Notes under the pieces: generated by a model
What the model saw: only the letters and a program-made list of their open reading frames with translations
What the model was told of the DNA's origin: nothing
Databases searched by the model: none
Translations under genes and position numbers: made by a program
Assembly: GCA_903930485.1 (NCBI GenBank)
Contig: CAIYYO010000297.1
Span: 1 to 26,888 of the forward strand
From: Methanobacteriota archaeon
Lineage (GTDB): Archaea > Altiarchaeota > Altiarchaeia > IMC4 > QMZM01
Direction: 5' to 3'
DNA: 26,888 nt
Part shown: piece after piece, positions 1 through 7,387 of the stretch
Layout: every line of letters begins with the position of its first letter
Position numbering within the stretch: the first letter of the stretch is position 1

Positions 1-620
1 CCACTAAATTGTTTATACTTAGTTGTAATTAGAGAATGAATTTCTTTAAAATTTTTATCCCAATTTTCAGGATGATAAAAAGGTTTGTTTGTGTCAGGGT
101 CAAACAAGGTTATTTTACTTCCGCTAGAGCTTTCCTGTAAAAACCTTATATTCGGTCCGAAGCCAGCAATTGCTACGAAATCTGTATTTTTGAATTTTTT
201 AGAAATCTCTTTTAGATTTTCAATGCATTTGAAGACTAGATAATAATCGTCTTGTCCTCTTTTTGAGGTTATTGAAAATTCCTTTTTATTTCCTCCTTTT
301 ATTGAAATTTCAAATACAATTTTCCCTGGAAAATCTTTAATGATTTCAAACACCGGTTGTATGTCTTCTAATTTTTGTGAACCTAGGAACAACCCATTTG
401 TTTGTATAACAACCCTTCCGCCAAAAGCGGGCGTGTTTTCACTTATCCCTGTCAAAAAACTAAGCAAAAGCCTCAAATTTTCGAAATTCAAAATTGGTTC
501 TCCACCTACGACACGCAACCAATTAAATTCTGAAGGTGTGCATTTTGCGAGGAAGTCTTTCGTGTGTTTATCATCTAAGAACTCCTTGAATTCTTTGATT
601 AGAGTGTCCGCATCAATCAC
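1..620 (-). pseudogene. C-terminal part of a split radical SAM protein (partial, runs off left edge)
   Basis: On the minus strand this frame is open from a GTG at 620 to the window edge (about 206 codons, no stop). It contains VVGGEP (about residues 37-42 from the GTG), matching the GGE motif that follows the cluster-binding loop in radical SAM enzymes, and later VVIQTNG, matching the conserved strand after it. The CxxxCxxC cluster loop is not in this frame; it lies in the adjacent short frame ending at 613. A TAA at 623-621 immediately precedes the GTG, so the frame change must fall in a window of about ten bases. Explanations: a one-base indel (mutation or assembly error), or a split gene restarted at the GTG. 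Two lines counted by hand (1-60 and 421-480) give 22 and 40 % G+C, well below the rest of the window. The substrate cannot be predicted. Confidence 0.75.
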
Positions 621-801
621 TTACAATATCCTTTGTTTTGCGGGTTCTGATTTTTTCTATATGCGAATAGCCTGCGGCAAAGCAGGGCAAACAATTAAAA
701 TTGCAGTAGGCTGATCTAATTACTATCTCCCCCGGAGGATATTTACCACAAACTGCTTTAGCTACGATTTTGTTTGTAGTTGAATCTAATTTAAAATTCA
801 T
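613..801 (-). CDS. N-terminal fragment of a radical SAM protein with the iron-sulfur cluster motif
   Basis: This 62-residue frame starts at ATG 801 and ends at TGA 615-613. It carries AYCNFNCLPC (residues 31-40), the canonical CxxxCxxC loop (C33, C37, C40) that binds the 4Fe-4S cluster of radical SAM enzymes. The rest of the barrel, including GGEP, continues in another frame starting at or before base 620, so this is the front of a broken or split gene. A good TATA-like box lies about 27 bases upstream of the ATG, so transcription would begin at or near the start codon with no leader. Removing one base near 621 restores one continuous reading frame (...KDIV-VIDADTL...). Without the second half the peptide would lack most of the S-adenosylmethionine-binding barrel. 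Confidence 0.7.
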   Translation of the reverse strand: MNFKLDSTTNKIVAKAVCGKYPPGEIVIRSAYCNFNCLPCFAAGYSHIEKIRTRKTKDIVSD

Positions 802-822
802 GTCATCATTTTGAATTAAAAG

Positions 823-833
823 TATTTATAAAG
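823..833 (-). promoter_or_regulatory. TATA-like box of the radical SAM gene
   Basis: The minus strand reads CTTTATAAATA here, centred about 27 bases upstream of ATG 801. This is the spacing expected when an archaeal transcript starts at the start codon (leaderless). It lies in the 92-base gap after the large minus-strand operon, so the radical SAM gene probably has its own promoter. Confidence 0.55.
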
Positions 834-877
834 GGTTATGACGCCTTCTGTGGCCGAAGCAAAACTTGCGTATAACT

Positions 878-893
878 GGACTCTTTAAGGTCC
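878..893 (-). terminator. Possible imperfect hairpin directly after the VirB6-like operon
   Basis: The minus strand reads GGACCTTAAAGAGTCC just after the TGA at 896-894. It is a near-palindrome with GGAC/GTCC ends. Only a short TTTT follows, about 13 bases on, so termination here is weakly supported. It is the only terminator-like sequence between the operon and the downstream radical SAM promoter. Confidence 0.25.
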
Positions 894-3299
894 TCATTCG
901 TTCAGCTTCTCTCCTTCGTGCATCTCCCTTGGATTTATCAGCTTCCCGAATTTGTACATCCTTGTGAACGACATCACTGGTCCCATGGTTTCCGGCGCCT
1001 CTTTCTGGATGTCGCGGACCTCTTCTACCGGCTTCTCGACAGGCGTGCTGTGTAGGATCGACGGCCTCGGCGTGTGGGCTTGTTCGGCCTGCGGGGCTCC
1101 TCCGGCGCCCGGCACGTCTCTCACCTTTACGTTGAATTCCGCTCTTGCGTGCGCTCTTTTCTCGTCCCCTACTCCGTGCCCGAATCTGACGGCCGAGGGC
1201 TGTGCTAATCCGCCGGTGTCTGGGGTCTTCTTGATGTTGTCGTCTTCGAGGATTCTTGTCTTGGTACTGGGCCTTTTGTAAACCGTGTGGCTTTTTCTTT
1301 CGAACACGTTGACGCCTTCGGGTTCCTTGCCGGATTCGCCCCATTCCCCTCCTGGCCCGGCCTCGCCGAGATTTGATTTTACATGGCTCGGACCCTTGTC
1401 GCTCAAGCCGAGCATTTCGTCGGACCGCTTCCTCCTGATTTCTTTCTTTTCCTCTTCGGTCGGAGGGGCCTCCTGTCCCGGAGCCATGGTCTCCTGCGGA
1501 GGGGCTTGGGGGGCTTTAGCGCCTACAGGCCTTTTGGAATTCACCTTGAGCTCGAGCAGGCTTCGGACGTTCTTCTCGGTGTTGAAGACTATGTTGCCTT
1601 CGTATCCGGCTTCGCCGAGGCTTTCGATCGCGGTTATCTTTATCTTGAGGAGCTTTTCTCCGCCTTTTCTGATCCCGAACTGGTTTTCTTCGTAGACTAT
1701 GTGGAATCCTGCGGCGCTGAGCTCATCGTCGAATACCCTCAGCTTGGAGAAGTCTTCTCCTTCGTTCGTCAGCAGGATCTCTATGGTCTTGGTCTCGCCC
1801 GGAAGTATGTCGACCGATAGGGTATTTATGTAATTCGCCCCCAGCCGCACCCTCACCGTTTCGGGGTTGTCGGTTCTCAGGTTGTAATGGGTCTTATATC
1901 CGCCCCCCTGTCCTCCGCCCGATGAGCCTTCTTCCCAGTTCTTTTCCTCCGATCCCGTGCCTGGTTTTTTCGGCCTTACGATCCTTTCCCCGAGTATGCC
2001 GTAGACTATTTCGGTATCCCCCATATTTTCTTTCTTTCCTGAGATGAGTCCCGGGACCAGGGGCTGGCTTTGGTCCGGGAGTATCGACCGCTGCTTTTCT
2101 TTCTCTTTCTGTTCTTTTTCTTTTTTCTGCCTCTCCTCCTCTTCTGCAGTTGCGGCGGACTTGGTGCCGCCAAAGCCGATCGCGGCCAGGGGTGATGTGA
2201 ATCTTCTCTTCTTTTTGCTTCGCTGGTATCCGCTGGAACCTAATGCCGGTCCGGGGCCCATCCCGGCTTTTTCCCTTGCTTCTTCCGCGGTCTCCTGTTC
2301 TTTTTCCTGTTCCTCCTCCTCTTCGGGCGACAGAGCGAGGGATTTTGCCGGATTCCCTAGGAGGTAGAGTCCCGAGACTGCGACGATGGTTATCCAGTCT
2401 ATCAGCTTGAACATGACGAACGGGAACAGAAGGACAAGGACGGCTCCCGCGATGCTTATGATGTCGGCCAGGTCTATCATCATCCCGGACAGGGTCATGC
2501 TGCTGGCAGCTATCGTTATCAGGACGAGGGCGTAGCCCATGGGCAGGAAGGTCCAGAATATCAGGTGCTTTAGCAGGGCCTTTCCTATGTTCTTCGTCGC
2601 GTTGAAGAGCATGAGGAATATCATCATCGGGAAGAACATTATCAGGAGTATCAGGATGAAGAACCTGGCTGCGAGGACCAGGAATATCCCGGAGACAAGT
2701 ATCAGCGAGAGCACGAATACCGGCCCTGCGACGGCGATATTTATCCACACGAGGTCGGCGGTCTTGTAGTTGAGGTAGTCTATCCCCTTCTTGTACACGT
2801 ATCCGATGTCCATGGGCCCGAGGGCCAGGATGTTCTGCGTAAGCCTGCTGGCTATCGAAAAGATTATCTGCATGATCGGTATGGTCAGGGAGACGAGGAC
2901 CATGCCGGCGATGAGCTTGACTAGCATGCTCTTGGCTCGTGTCCTGCCGTGGGGCGTACCGGAGAAGAATATCAGATACATACCGGTGAGGACGATGGAG
3001 AGGACGAACAGCGGTTCCAGTATCTTTATGAAATAGGTCGTGATGGCGGCTATGTCTGCGTTGTCGAGGGGCGGGTCGTTGAGGAGGTAGCTTGTGAGAT
3101 TATCGTATACCTCGTATTTTATGGCGTTAAGCTTGGCCCAGATCATTCCCAGGAATACCAGCCTGCCGGCCATTTCGGCGAAGAATTTCAAAATCGCGTC
3201 GGCCGTCGTTTCGAGGAAGTTCCCGTAGTCCGAGGGCTGGGCGCAGACCGACAAGGCGAGGCAGTAGACTAGAAGGGCGAGTATTTTCTTGTGCCTCAT
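894..3299 (-). CDS. VirB6/TrbL-like membrane protein with long charged C-terminal region and Ig-like domain
   Basis: Last gene of the minus operon, 801 residues. I place the start at ATG 3299, which overlaps the TGA of the upstream gene (ATGA) and begins a signal peptide (residues 1-20); the frame is open further upstream, but that stretch is Arg-rich antisense-like sequence. Residues 35-320 are a polytopic membrane region with both blocks shared by its four paralogs: LEPL...GMYLIFFSGTPHGR..AK (94-123) and RFF...P...ATKNIGKALL...W (212-249). It shares LNDPPLD (73-79) with the paralog at 5460-6392, so these two are the closest pair. After the membrane part come Glu/Lys-rich, probably coiled segments (325-350 and about 385-405), an Ig-like beta domain (about 478-588) and a low-complexity Pro/Glu/Gly tail. 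The VirB6 assignment rests on topology and the P-x(n)-TR/TK-x-x-G...Q/H...W block, and is inferred. The tail length is unique among the five. Confidence 0.8.
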   Translation of the reverse strand: MRHKKILALLVYCLALSVCAQPSDYGNFLETTADAILKFFAEMAGRLVFLGMIWAKLNAIKYEVYDNLTSYLLNDPPLDNADIAAITTYFIKILEPLFVLSIVLTGMYLIFFSGTPHGRTRAKSMLVKLIAGMVLVSLTIPIMQIIFSIASRLTQNILALGPMDIGYVYKKGIDYLNYKTADLVWINIAVAGPVFVLSLILVSGIFLVLAARFFILILLIMFFPMMIFLMLFNATKNIGKALLKHLIFWTFLPMGYALVLITIAASSMTLSGMMIDLADIISIAGAVLVLLFPFVMFKLIDWITIVAVSGLYLLGNPAKSLALSPEEEEEQEKEQETAEEAREKAGMGPGPALGSSGYQRSKKKRRFTSPLAAIGFGGTKSAATAEEEERQKKEKEQKEKEKQRSILPDQSQPLVPGLISGKKENMGDTEIVYGILGERIVRPKKPGTGSEEKNWEEGSSGGGQGGGYKTHYNLRTDNPETVRVRLGANYINTLSVDILPGETKTIEILLTNEGEDFSKLRVFDDELSAAGFHIVYEENQFGIRKGGEKLLKIKITAIESLGEAGYEGNIVFNTEKNVRSLLELKVNSKRPVGAKAPQAPPQETMAPGQEAPPTEEEKKEIRRKRSDEMLGLSDKGPSHVKSNLGEAGPGGEWGESGKEPEGVNVFERKSHTVYKRPSTKTRILEDDNIKKTPDTGGLAQPSAVRFGHGVGDEKRAHARAEFNVKVRDVPGAGGAPQAEQAHTPRPSILHSTPVEKPVEEVRDIQKEAPETMGPVMSFTRMYKFGKLINPREMHEGEKLNE

Positions 3300-4513
3300 T
3301 CGCCCACCTCGTCTTTGATTTCTTTGTAGCCGTCTTCTTCCTTCGCGTCTTCTATGTCTTCTTCCTCGAAATAGGATTCGATCGACGAGAAAGGCCCTAT
3401 CAGCAGCGCCGAGACGAGGCCGATGGAGTTGATCCATCCGGCTATCCATATCGCTATGAAGGGCGCGAATATGAGGAGGACGAATCCTGCGAGGAGTATG
3501 AAGGCGCCTACCCCTGCCAGGGTTTCGACGGCGAGGCCTGTGATGTGCGTCACGCTTGTGTAAGCTGTCCACGTCGTGAGTAGCATGACTGCGTCTATCA
3601 CCGGCACGTAGAACCATATGAACGTCTGGTTGACGAGGCTTCTGCCTATCTTTTTCGTGGACATGAAAGAGTAGAACAGGACCGTGAAGGGAAAGGCGAG
3701 GACGAGCATGAGGACCATGAAATACCTGAAGGCCAGCACCGCCAGGACCGACAACGGGAGGAGCAGCAGCAACGCAACGAACGGAAGGCCGCTCAAGACG
3801 TCGAAGAACGTCAGCCTGAGGAAATATTTAACGAAGAATTCCTTGACCACCATGAACATGTTCGTATCTATCGGGTTCTCTATCCCCTTCAGGTCGGGTA
3901 TCGCTATCACGGTGGAAGTGAGGTAATGCGACGACTCCAGGAGGAAATCCGCGATCGGCAGCGTCAGGGTTATCAGCCCCAGGCCTAGGACCATCTTTAC
4001 GAGCGTGGATTTGGCTTTGGCGCGGCCGCGCGGGGAACCGGAAATGAACAGCAGGTAGACGCCGGTGGCGAGTATCGCGACGGCATAGAAAGGCTGGAGT
4101 ATGCTGATCACGAGGTTCAAGAGGCCGGTCATCATGGGGTCGTGGATGAGCGCGGGCGTGTTCTTGAAGGAGTTGCCCTGGAAGAGGTCTTTTTGGTAGA
4201 TGAACGGTATCAGCATGTTGGAGTACATCTTCATGAGCGAGTCTATCCGGTCCGAGATGTAGAAATAGAAATCAACCCTCCTCGTCAGCTGCATCCTGAA
4301 GAGGACGTCGTTCTGTTCGGCCTGCGTCATCACATCCTCCAGCTGCTTGGCTATTTGTGGGTCAAGCGGCTGCGAGGTCAGGAAGTCGGTTATCTGGCTG
4401 TTGTTTGAGGACTGGGCGACCGCCCGGGTGGACAGGAATAATGCCAGTGCCAGCACTAGTATTGCGCCGGCTGCCGGTTTCACAGGCCCTGTCAACGTGC
4501 TGCGGTCCGTCAT
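3296..4513 (-). CDS. VirB6/TrbL-like membrane protein with acidic C-terminus
   Basis: 405 residues, starting with ATG inside an ATGA overlap with the gene before it and ending in an ATGA overlap with the gene after it, so translation is probably coupled. Signal peptide or first membrane segment at 14-34, then an extra extracytoplasmic stretch of about 95 residues not found in the shorter paralogs. The first family block is ILQPFYAV...GVYLLFISGSPRGRAKAK (138-168) and the second is RYFM...FPFTV...STKKIGRSL...QTFIW (263-300). Further hydrophobic segments follow to about 375, and the last 28 residues are strongly acidic (EEEDIEDAKEEDGYKEIKDE). The role is inferred as a channel or scaffold subunit of an envelope-spanning, type IV secretion-like machine. 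The acidic tail and the charged tail of the downstream paralog could meet cytoplasmic partners. Confidence 0.8.
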   Translation of the reverse strand: MTDRSTLTGPVKPAAGAILVLALALFLSTRAVAQSSNNSQITDFLTSQPLDPQIAKQLEDVMTQAEQNDVLFRMQLTRRVDFYFYISDRIDSLMKMYSNMLIPFIYQKDLFQGNSFKNTPALIHDPMMTGLLNLVISILQPFYAVAILATGVYLLFISGSPRGRAKAKSTLVKMVLGLGLITLTLPIADFLLESSHYLTSTVIAIPDLKGIENPIDTNMFMVVKEFFVKYFLRLTFFDVLSGLPFVALLLLLPLSVLAVLAFRYFMVLMLVLAFPFTVLFYSFMSTKKIGRSLVNQTFIWFYVPVIDAVMLLTTWTAYTSVTHITGLAVETLAGVGAFILLAGFVLLIFAPFIAIWIAGWINSIGLVSALLIGPFSSIESYFEEEDIEDAKEEDGYKEIKDEVGE

Positions 4514-5463
4514 GCCAAAAACCCCCTAAATAGTTTCACGAACGCGAAAGGCGAAAGCATGAGCATCAGCAGGCCGGCGAACTCCATCACGAACCTGAGG
4601 GCCGGCGTGACTTCGAAGCTCGTGATCGACGACGTCAGGCTCATGCCGATGGCTATCACTATCAGTACCGCGGCCATGGCCGCCTGCGCGAAGGTCCAGA
4701 GTATTGTCTGCTCGGCCAGCAGCCTTCCGATGCCGCGCGTGGGCATGAAGGCGTACAGCGTGATAGTCAGGGGCAGGATGATGGCGAGTATCGCGACTAT
4801 GTAGAACCTGAGCTTGAGGGCGAAGAATATCGTCTCAAGCATGAGGTAGGGCACTAGCAGGAATACGGTGCCGGCTCTCTCGTCTCCGGTGGTGAATCCC
4901 TCGGATCCCTTGTAGTCCATTATATGGGTCGCCTTCTCCATCATGTAGTCCGTCGCCTGGACGAATGGCTGCTCAGTGTCGACCGGCGAACGAGCCAGGA
5001 CCAGGAGGGTGATCGCCTTCGAGGCCCCGAAGAAGAGCGAGAGTATGTTCGGGGCGACGGTTATGAGGGCTATGCCGATTATCGCTATCCAGAGCGATGC
5101 CTTGGCCTTGGCCCTGCCGCTCGGGTTGCCGGAGAAGAACATGAGATAGATGCCTGCAACGATTATCGCGGTGATATAGAGCGGCTGCAGGACCGATACG
5201 AAGAAGCCCATCACGCTCTGTATCGCCGGGTCGTATACTACCGGGTTCTCGATGATGATGCTGTTGATGTTCCGGAGGGAGTCTATCTTTTCGTTGATGA
5301 TCCTCACGTAGTTCTTTCCGGCCATCTCCCTGAAGTAGGCGGCCGCAGCCTCTTCATCTATCGGATTGATGAGGGCGGACGCCGCCTGCGAAAGTATCGT
5401 GAACAGGGCCAGCGCTGCGAGCAACCGGGCCGCATCCGGGAAACGTATCTTGTTTTTCATCAA
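4510..5463 (-). CDS. VirB6/TrbL-like membrane protein
   Basis: 317 residues, signal peptide at about 8-31, then a short soluble stretch (32-83) and six to seven membrane segments. The first family block is VLQPLYIT...GIYLMFFSGNPSGRAKAK (91-121); the second is RFYIV...ILPLTITLYAFMPTRGIGR (219-247) followed by EQTILW (251-256). In VirB6/TrbL proteins a Pro-x(n)-P-x-R block with a downstream Trp/Gln is the hallmark, and this is the best preserved version in the window. It ends in FRGFLA, matching RRFLP and RDFLPA at the ends of the next two paralogs. Start and stop both sit in ATGA overlaps with neighbours. Confidence 0.82.
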   Translation of the reverse strand: MMKNKIRFPDAARLLAALALFTILSQAASALINPIDEEAAAAYFREMAGKNYVRIINEKIDSLRNINSIIIENPVVYDPAIQSVMGFFVSVLQPLYITAIIVAGIYLMFFSGNPSGRAKAKASLWIAIIGIALITVAPNILSLFFGASKAITLLVLARSPVDTEQPFVQATDYMMEKATHIMDYKGSEGFTTGDERAGTVFLLVPYLMLETIFFALKLRFYIVAILAIILPLTITLYAFMPTRGIGRLLAEQTILWTFAQAAMAAVLIVIAIGMSLTSSITSFEVTPALRFVMEFAGLLMLMLSPFAFVKLFRGFLA

Positions 5464-6392
5464 GGCAGGAATCTTCTTATCATGGCGACGAGGATCGCCG
5501 GCATTGCGACTACGGCAATGAAGGCGGTTATCCCCATTATGGTCTTAAGGTCTCCGAACACCCCGAAAACGCTTATGCCGACGTTGGCCGTGACTATTAC
5601 GAGGGTGATGGCGACCTGCATCAGCGTCCATAACATGGTCTGCTCGATTATGGTCCTCCCGACGCTCCTTGTCTGGCTGAAAGTGTACAGGAAGATGCCT
5701 ATCGGGAACAGGAGCACGAAGAAGAGCAGGATTACGTACCTTAGGGCGAGCATAAGGAAGACTGACATTATGAGGAAGAATATCAGGAGCAGGAACATGT
5801 ATCCGCCGTCGAAGGTGGTTATCGCCGATACCGAGAACACCCTTACGAGATCGTTTATCGTGTCGACGAAGATGGTCTGCATGGTGATCTTCGAGAGCCC
5901 TATGATGCCTGTCGACAGGTTGTAAGAGATGCTGAACAAGAGCTGCAGTATCTGTACCGACAGGGATACGGCGACTATGCTTGCGAGCAGTTTCAGTAGG
6001 AGGTTCTTCGCTTTGTTCCTTGTCTCCGGGGATGACGAGAAGAATATCAGATAGCCGGCCGTGACCATCACCGCCGTCACGTACAACGGTTCGAGGACTA
6101 TTATGGAATACTTTATTATGCCCTGTATCATCAGGTAGTCTAGCGGCGGGTTCAACAGCACCAGCGCCTGCAGGTTGTCGAAGAGGCTCAAGAGGCCGAC
6201 GCCTACCTTGATTCCGGCATACGTCCCGTATAGAAGTATGTATACCAGCATTACGAAGACGTCCCGGAACTCGAGCTCTATCTTCTCCTGCTGGGAAGCT
6301 ACTTCTCCGAACCATGCCGCAGAATCGTGGGAGAGCATTATGAATCCGACAAGCGCCACAACCCCGACCGCGACGATCCATGCTTTTTTCAT
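5460..6392 (-). CDS. VirB6/TrbL-like membrane protein
   Basis: 310 residues with an N-terminal hydrophobic segment (4-20), then about seven more. LNPPLD (80-85) is shared with the 894-3299 paralog. First block: VLEPLYVT...AGYLIFFSSSPETRNKAK (99-129); second: RYVILL...FPIGIFLYTFSQTRSVGR (218-246) and EQTMLW (250-255). Ends RRFLP. Its start lies 56 bases after the stop of the preceding paralog, the only sizeable gap among the five, and that gap is AT-rich, so an internal promoter is possible. No Shine-Dalgarno-like sequence stands before the ATG. Channel-subunit role is inferred from the VirB6-like block. Confidence 0.82.
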   Translation of the reverse strand: MKKAWIVAVGVVALVGFIMLSHDSAAWFGEVASQQEKIELEFRDVFVMLVYILLYGTYAGIKVGVGLLSLFDNLQALVLLNPPLDYLMIQGIIKYSIIVLEPLYVTAVMVTAGYLIFFSSSPETRNKAKNLLLKLLASIVAVSLSVQILQLLFSISYNLSTGIIGLSKITMQTIFVDTINDLVRVFSVSAITTFDGGYMFLLLIFFLIMSVFLMLALRYVILLFFVLLFPIGIFLYTFSQTRSVGRTIIEQTMLWTLMQVAITLVIVTANVGISVFGVFGDLKTIMGITAFIAVVAMPAILVAMIRRFLP

Positions 6393-6448
6393 CTGTGTTG
6401 GTTTTTTATCCGTATTTGTTTTTTGTTTATTCTTTTTATTTTATCAGC
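6393..6448 (-). promoter_or_regulatory. AT-rich spacer, possible internal promoter
   Basis: This 56-base spacer is the only real gap between the five paralogous membrane genes. On the minus strand it is A-rich, with TATA-like stretches such as AAAATAAAAAG about 40 bases before ATG 6392. It could drive the last four genes separately. It could equally be an unstructured A-rich leader that helps ribosome binding. Confidence 0.3.
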
Positions 6449-7387
6449 TCATGCCGGCAGAAAATCCCTGAAGAACCAGACGGTCGCGACAGGGACGACT
6501 ACTAGCGCGAGGAGGCCGACAAGCTTGAGGAATACCAGGACGTCCTCTATGAGGTAAGGCGTGAGGGCCGTGATCATCGTCACGACGCACAAGGCGGCCA
6601 CTGCTTCGACGGCCTGGAGGAATATCCATTTGATGGTCTGCTCCATCAACCTGCGGCCTATCTCCCGGCTGGGCAGGAACAGATAGAGAAAGATCGTAAA
6701 AGGGAAAATTATTATGAACAGCCCGACTACCAGGTATCTTGCGACTACAACGACTAACAGCGAGCCGAGGAGGAGTATAGCCAGGAACATGAAAGGAGCC
6801 GAAGCCTCTGCAGAATACCATGTGATGTTCCCGAACTTCGTCATGAAATAAAATATCGGGTTCTGGCTGTCCGTAGCCGGCAGGAGGACCATCATCGCAT
6901 TCGGCGCACCCTGCGTAACGATCCCGAGCGTGATCGCGGAGGAGACATAGAGTATCACGTTCATTATGTACGGCGAGAGCATGACAAGGACCATGGCTAT
7001 CATGATGCCGGGGAGCATGTTCTTTATCATCGATCTGGCGGCCGGCGAGCCTGCGAAGAATATCAGGTATACGCCGCAAAAAAGAGTGGCGAAGATGAGT
7101 ATCGGACCCATGATCGTTATCATGTACCTGGTGATGGTCATGATCTCCGGGCTCCGGGGGTCAGGGCTTATCAGCATTATCCTGATGAAGTCCTGCCTGT
7201 TCTGGTCCATCAGGTAATTGACGGTCGCGTCGCCTATGCGCTGGAGGTCTTTCCTGAGCAGGAAGTCGAGGAGGACTCTTACGGCGGCCGATTCCCCGGA
7301 GAACGCTATCACGGTTGAGCAGAGACACAATGATATCGCCAGGACGAAAGCCATCCGGAGCAAACGGTTCCTTTCCTTCATTCTCAC
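6449..7387 (-). CDS. VirB6/TrbL-like membrane protein, first of the five paralogs
   Basis: 312 residues from a GTG at 7387 that overlaps the upstream TGA (GTGA). An ATG two codons later (7381) is an equally good start, two bases after the upstream stop. Signal peptide within residues 8-29. First family block: IMGPILIF...GVYLIFFAGSPAARSMIK (92-122); second: RYLVV...FPFTIFLYLFLPSREIGR (217-245) and MEQTIKW (248-254). It ends FRDFLPA. It is the most divergent of the set in the first block (PIL instead of PLY, Lys-poor loop). It follows directly on the PKD/Cys-module surface protein gene and is co-transcribed with it. Confidence 0.8.
   Translation of the reverse strand: MRMKERNRLLRMAFVLAISLCLCSTVIAFSGESAAVRVLLDFLLRKDLQRIGDATVNYLMDQNRQDFIRIMLISPDPRSPEIMTITRYMITIMGPILIFATLFCGVYLIFFAGSPAARSMIKNMLPGIMIAMVLVMLSPYIMNVILYVSSAITLGIVTQGAPNAMMVLLPATDSQNPIFYFMTKFGNITWYSAEASAPFMFLAILLLGSLLVVVVARYLVVGLFIIIFPFTIFLYLFLPSREIGRRLMEQTIKWIFLQAVEAVAALCVVTMITALTPYLIEDVLVFLKLVGLLALVVVPVATVWFFRDFLPA

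Noticed and set aside
340..714. Plus-strand frame of 124 codons over the radical SAM region
   Set aside because: The minus strand carries the CxxxCxxC and GGEP motifs; the plus frame has no such support.
3300..3617. 106-codon N-terminal extension of the last VirB6-like gene
   Set aside because: It is Arg/His-rich, overlaps the upstream gene in another frame and would bury the signal peptide. The ATGA overlap at 3299-3296 gives a clean start.
4924..5925. Long open plus-strand frame opposite the VirB6-like genes (333 codons)
   Set aside because: Its product is Arg/Asp-rich with no signal, motif or good start, and it lies opposite two genes with clear signal peptides, membrane segments and family motifs. 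High G+C makes such antisense frames common.
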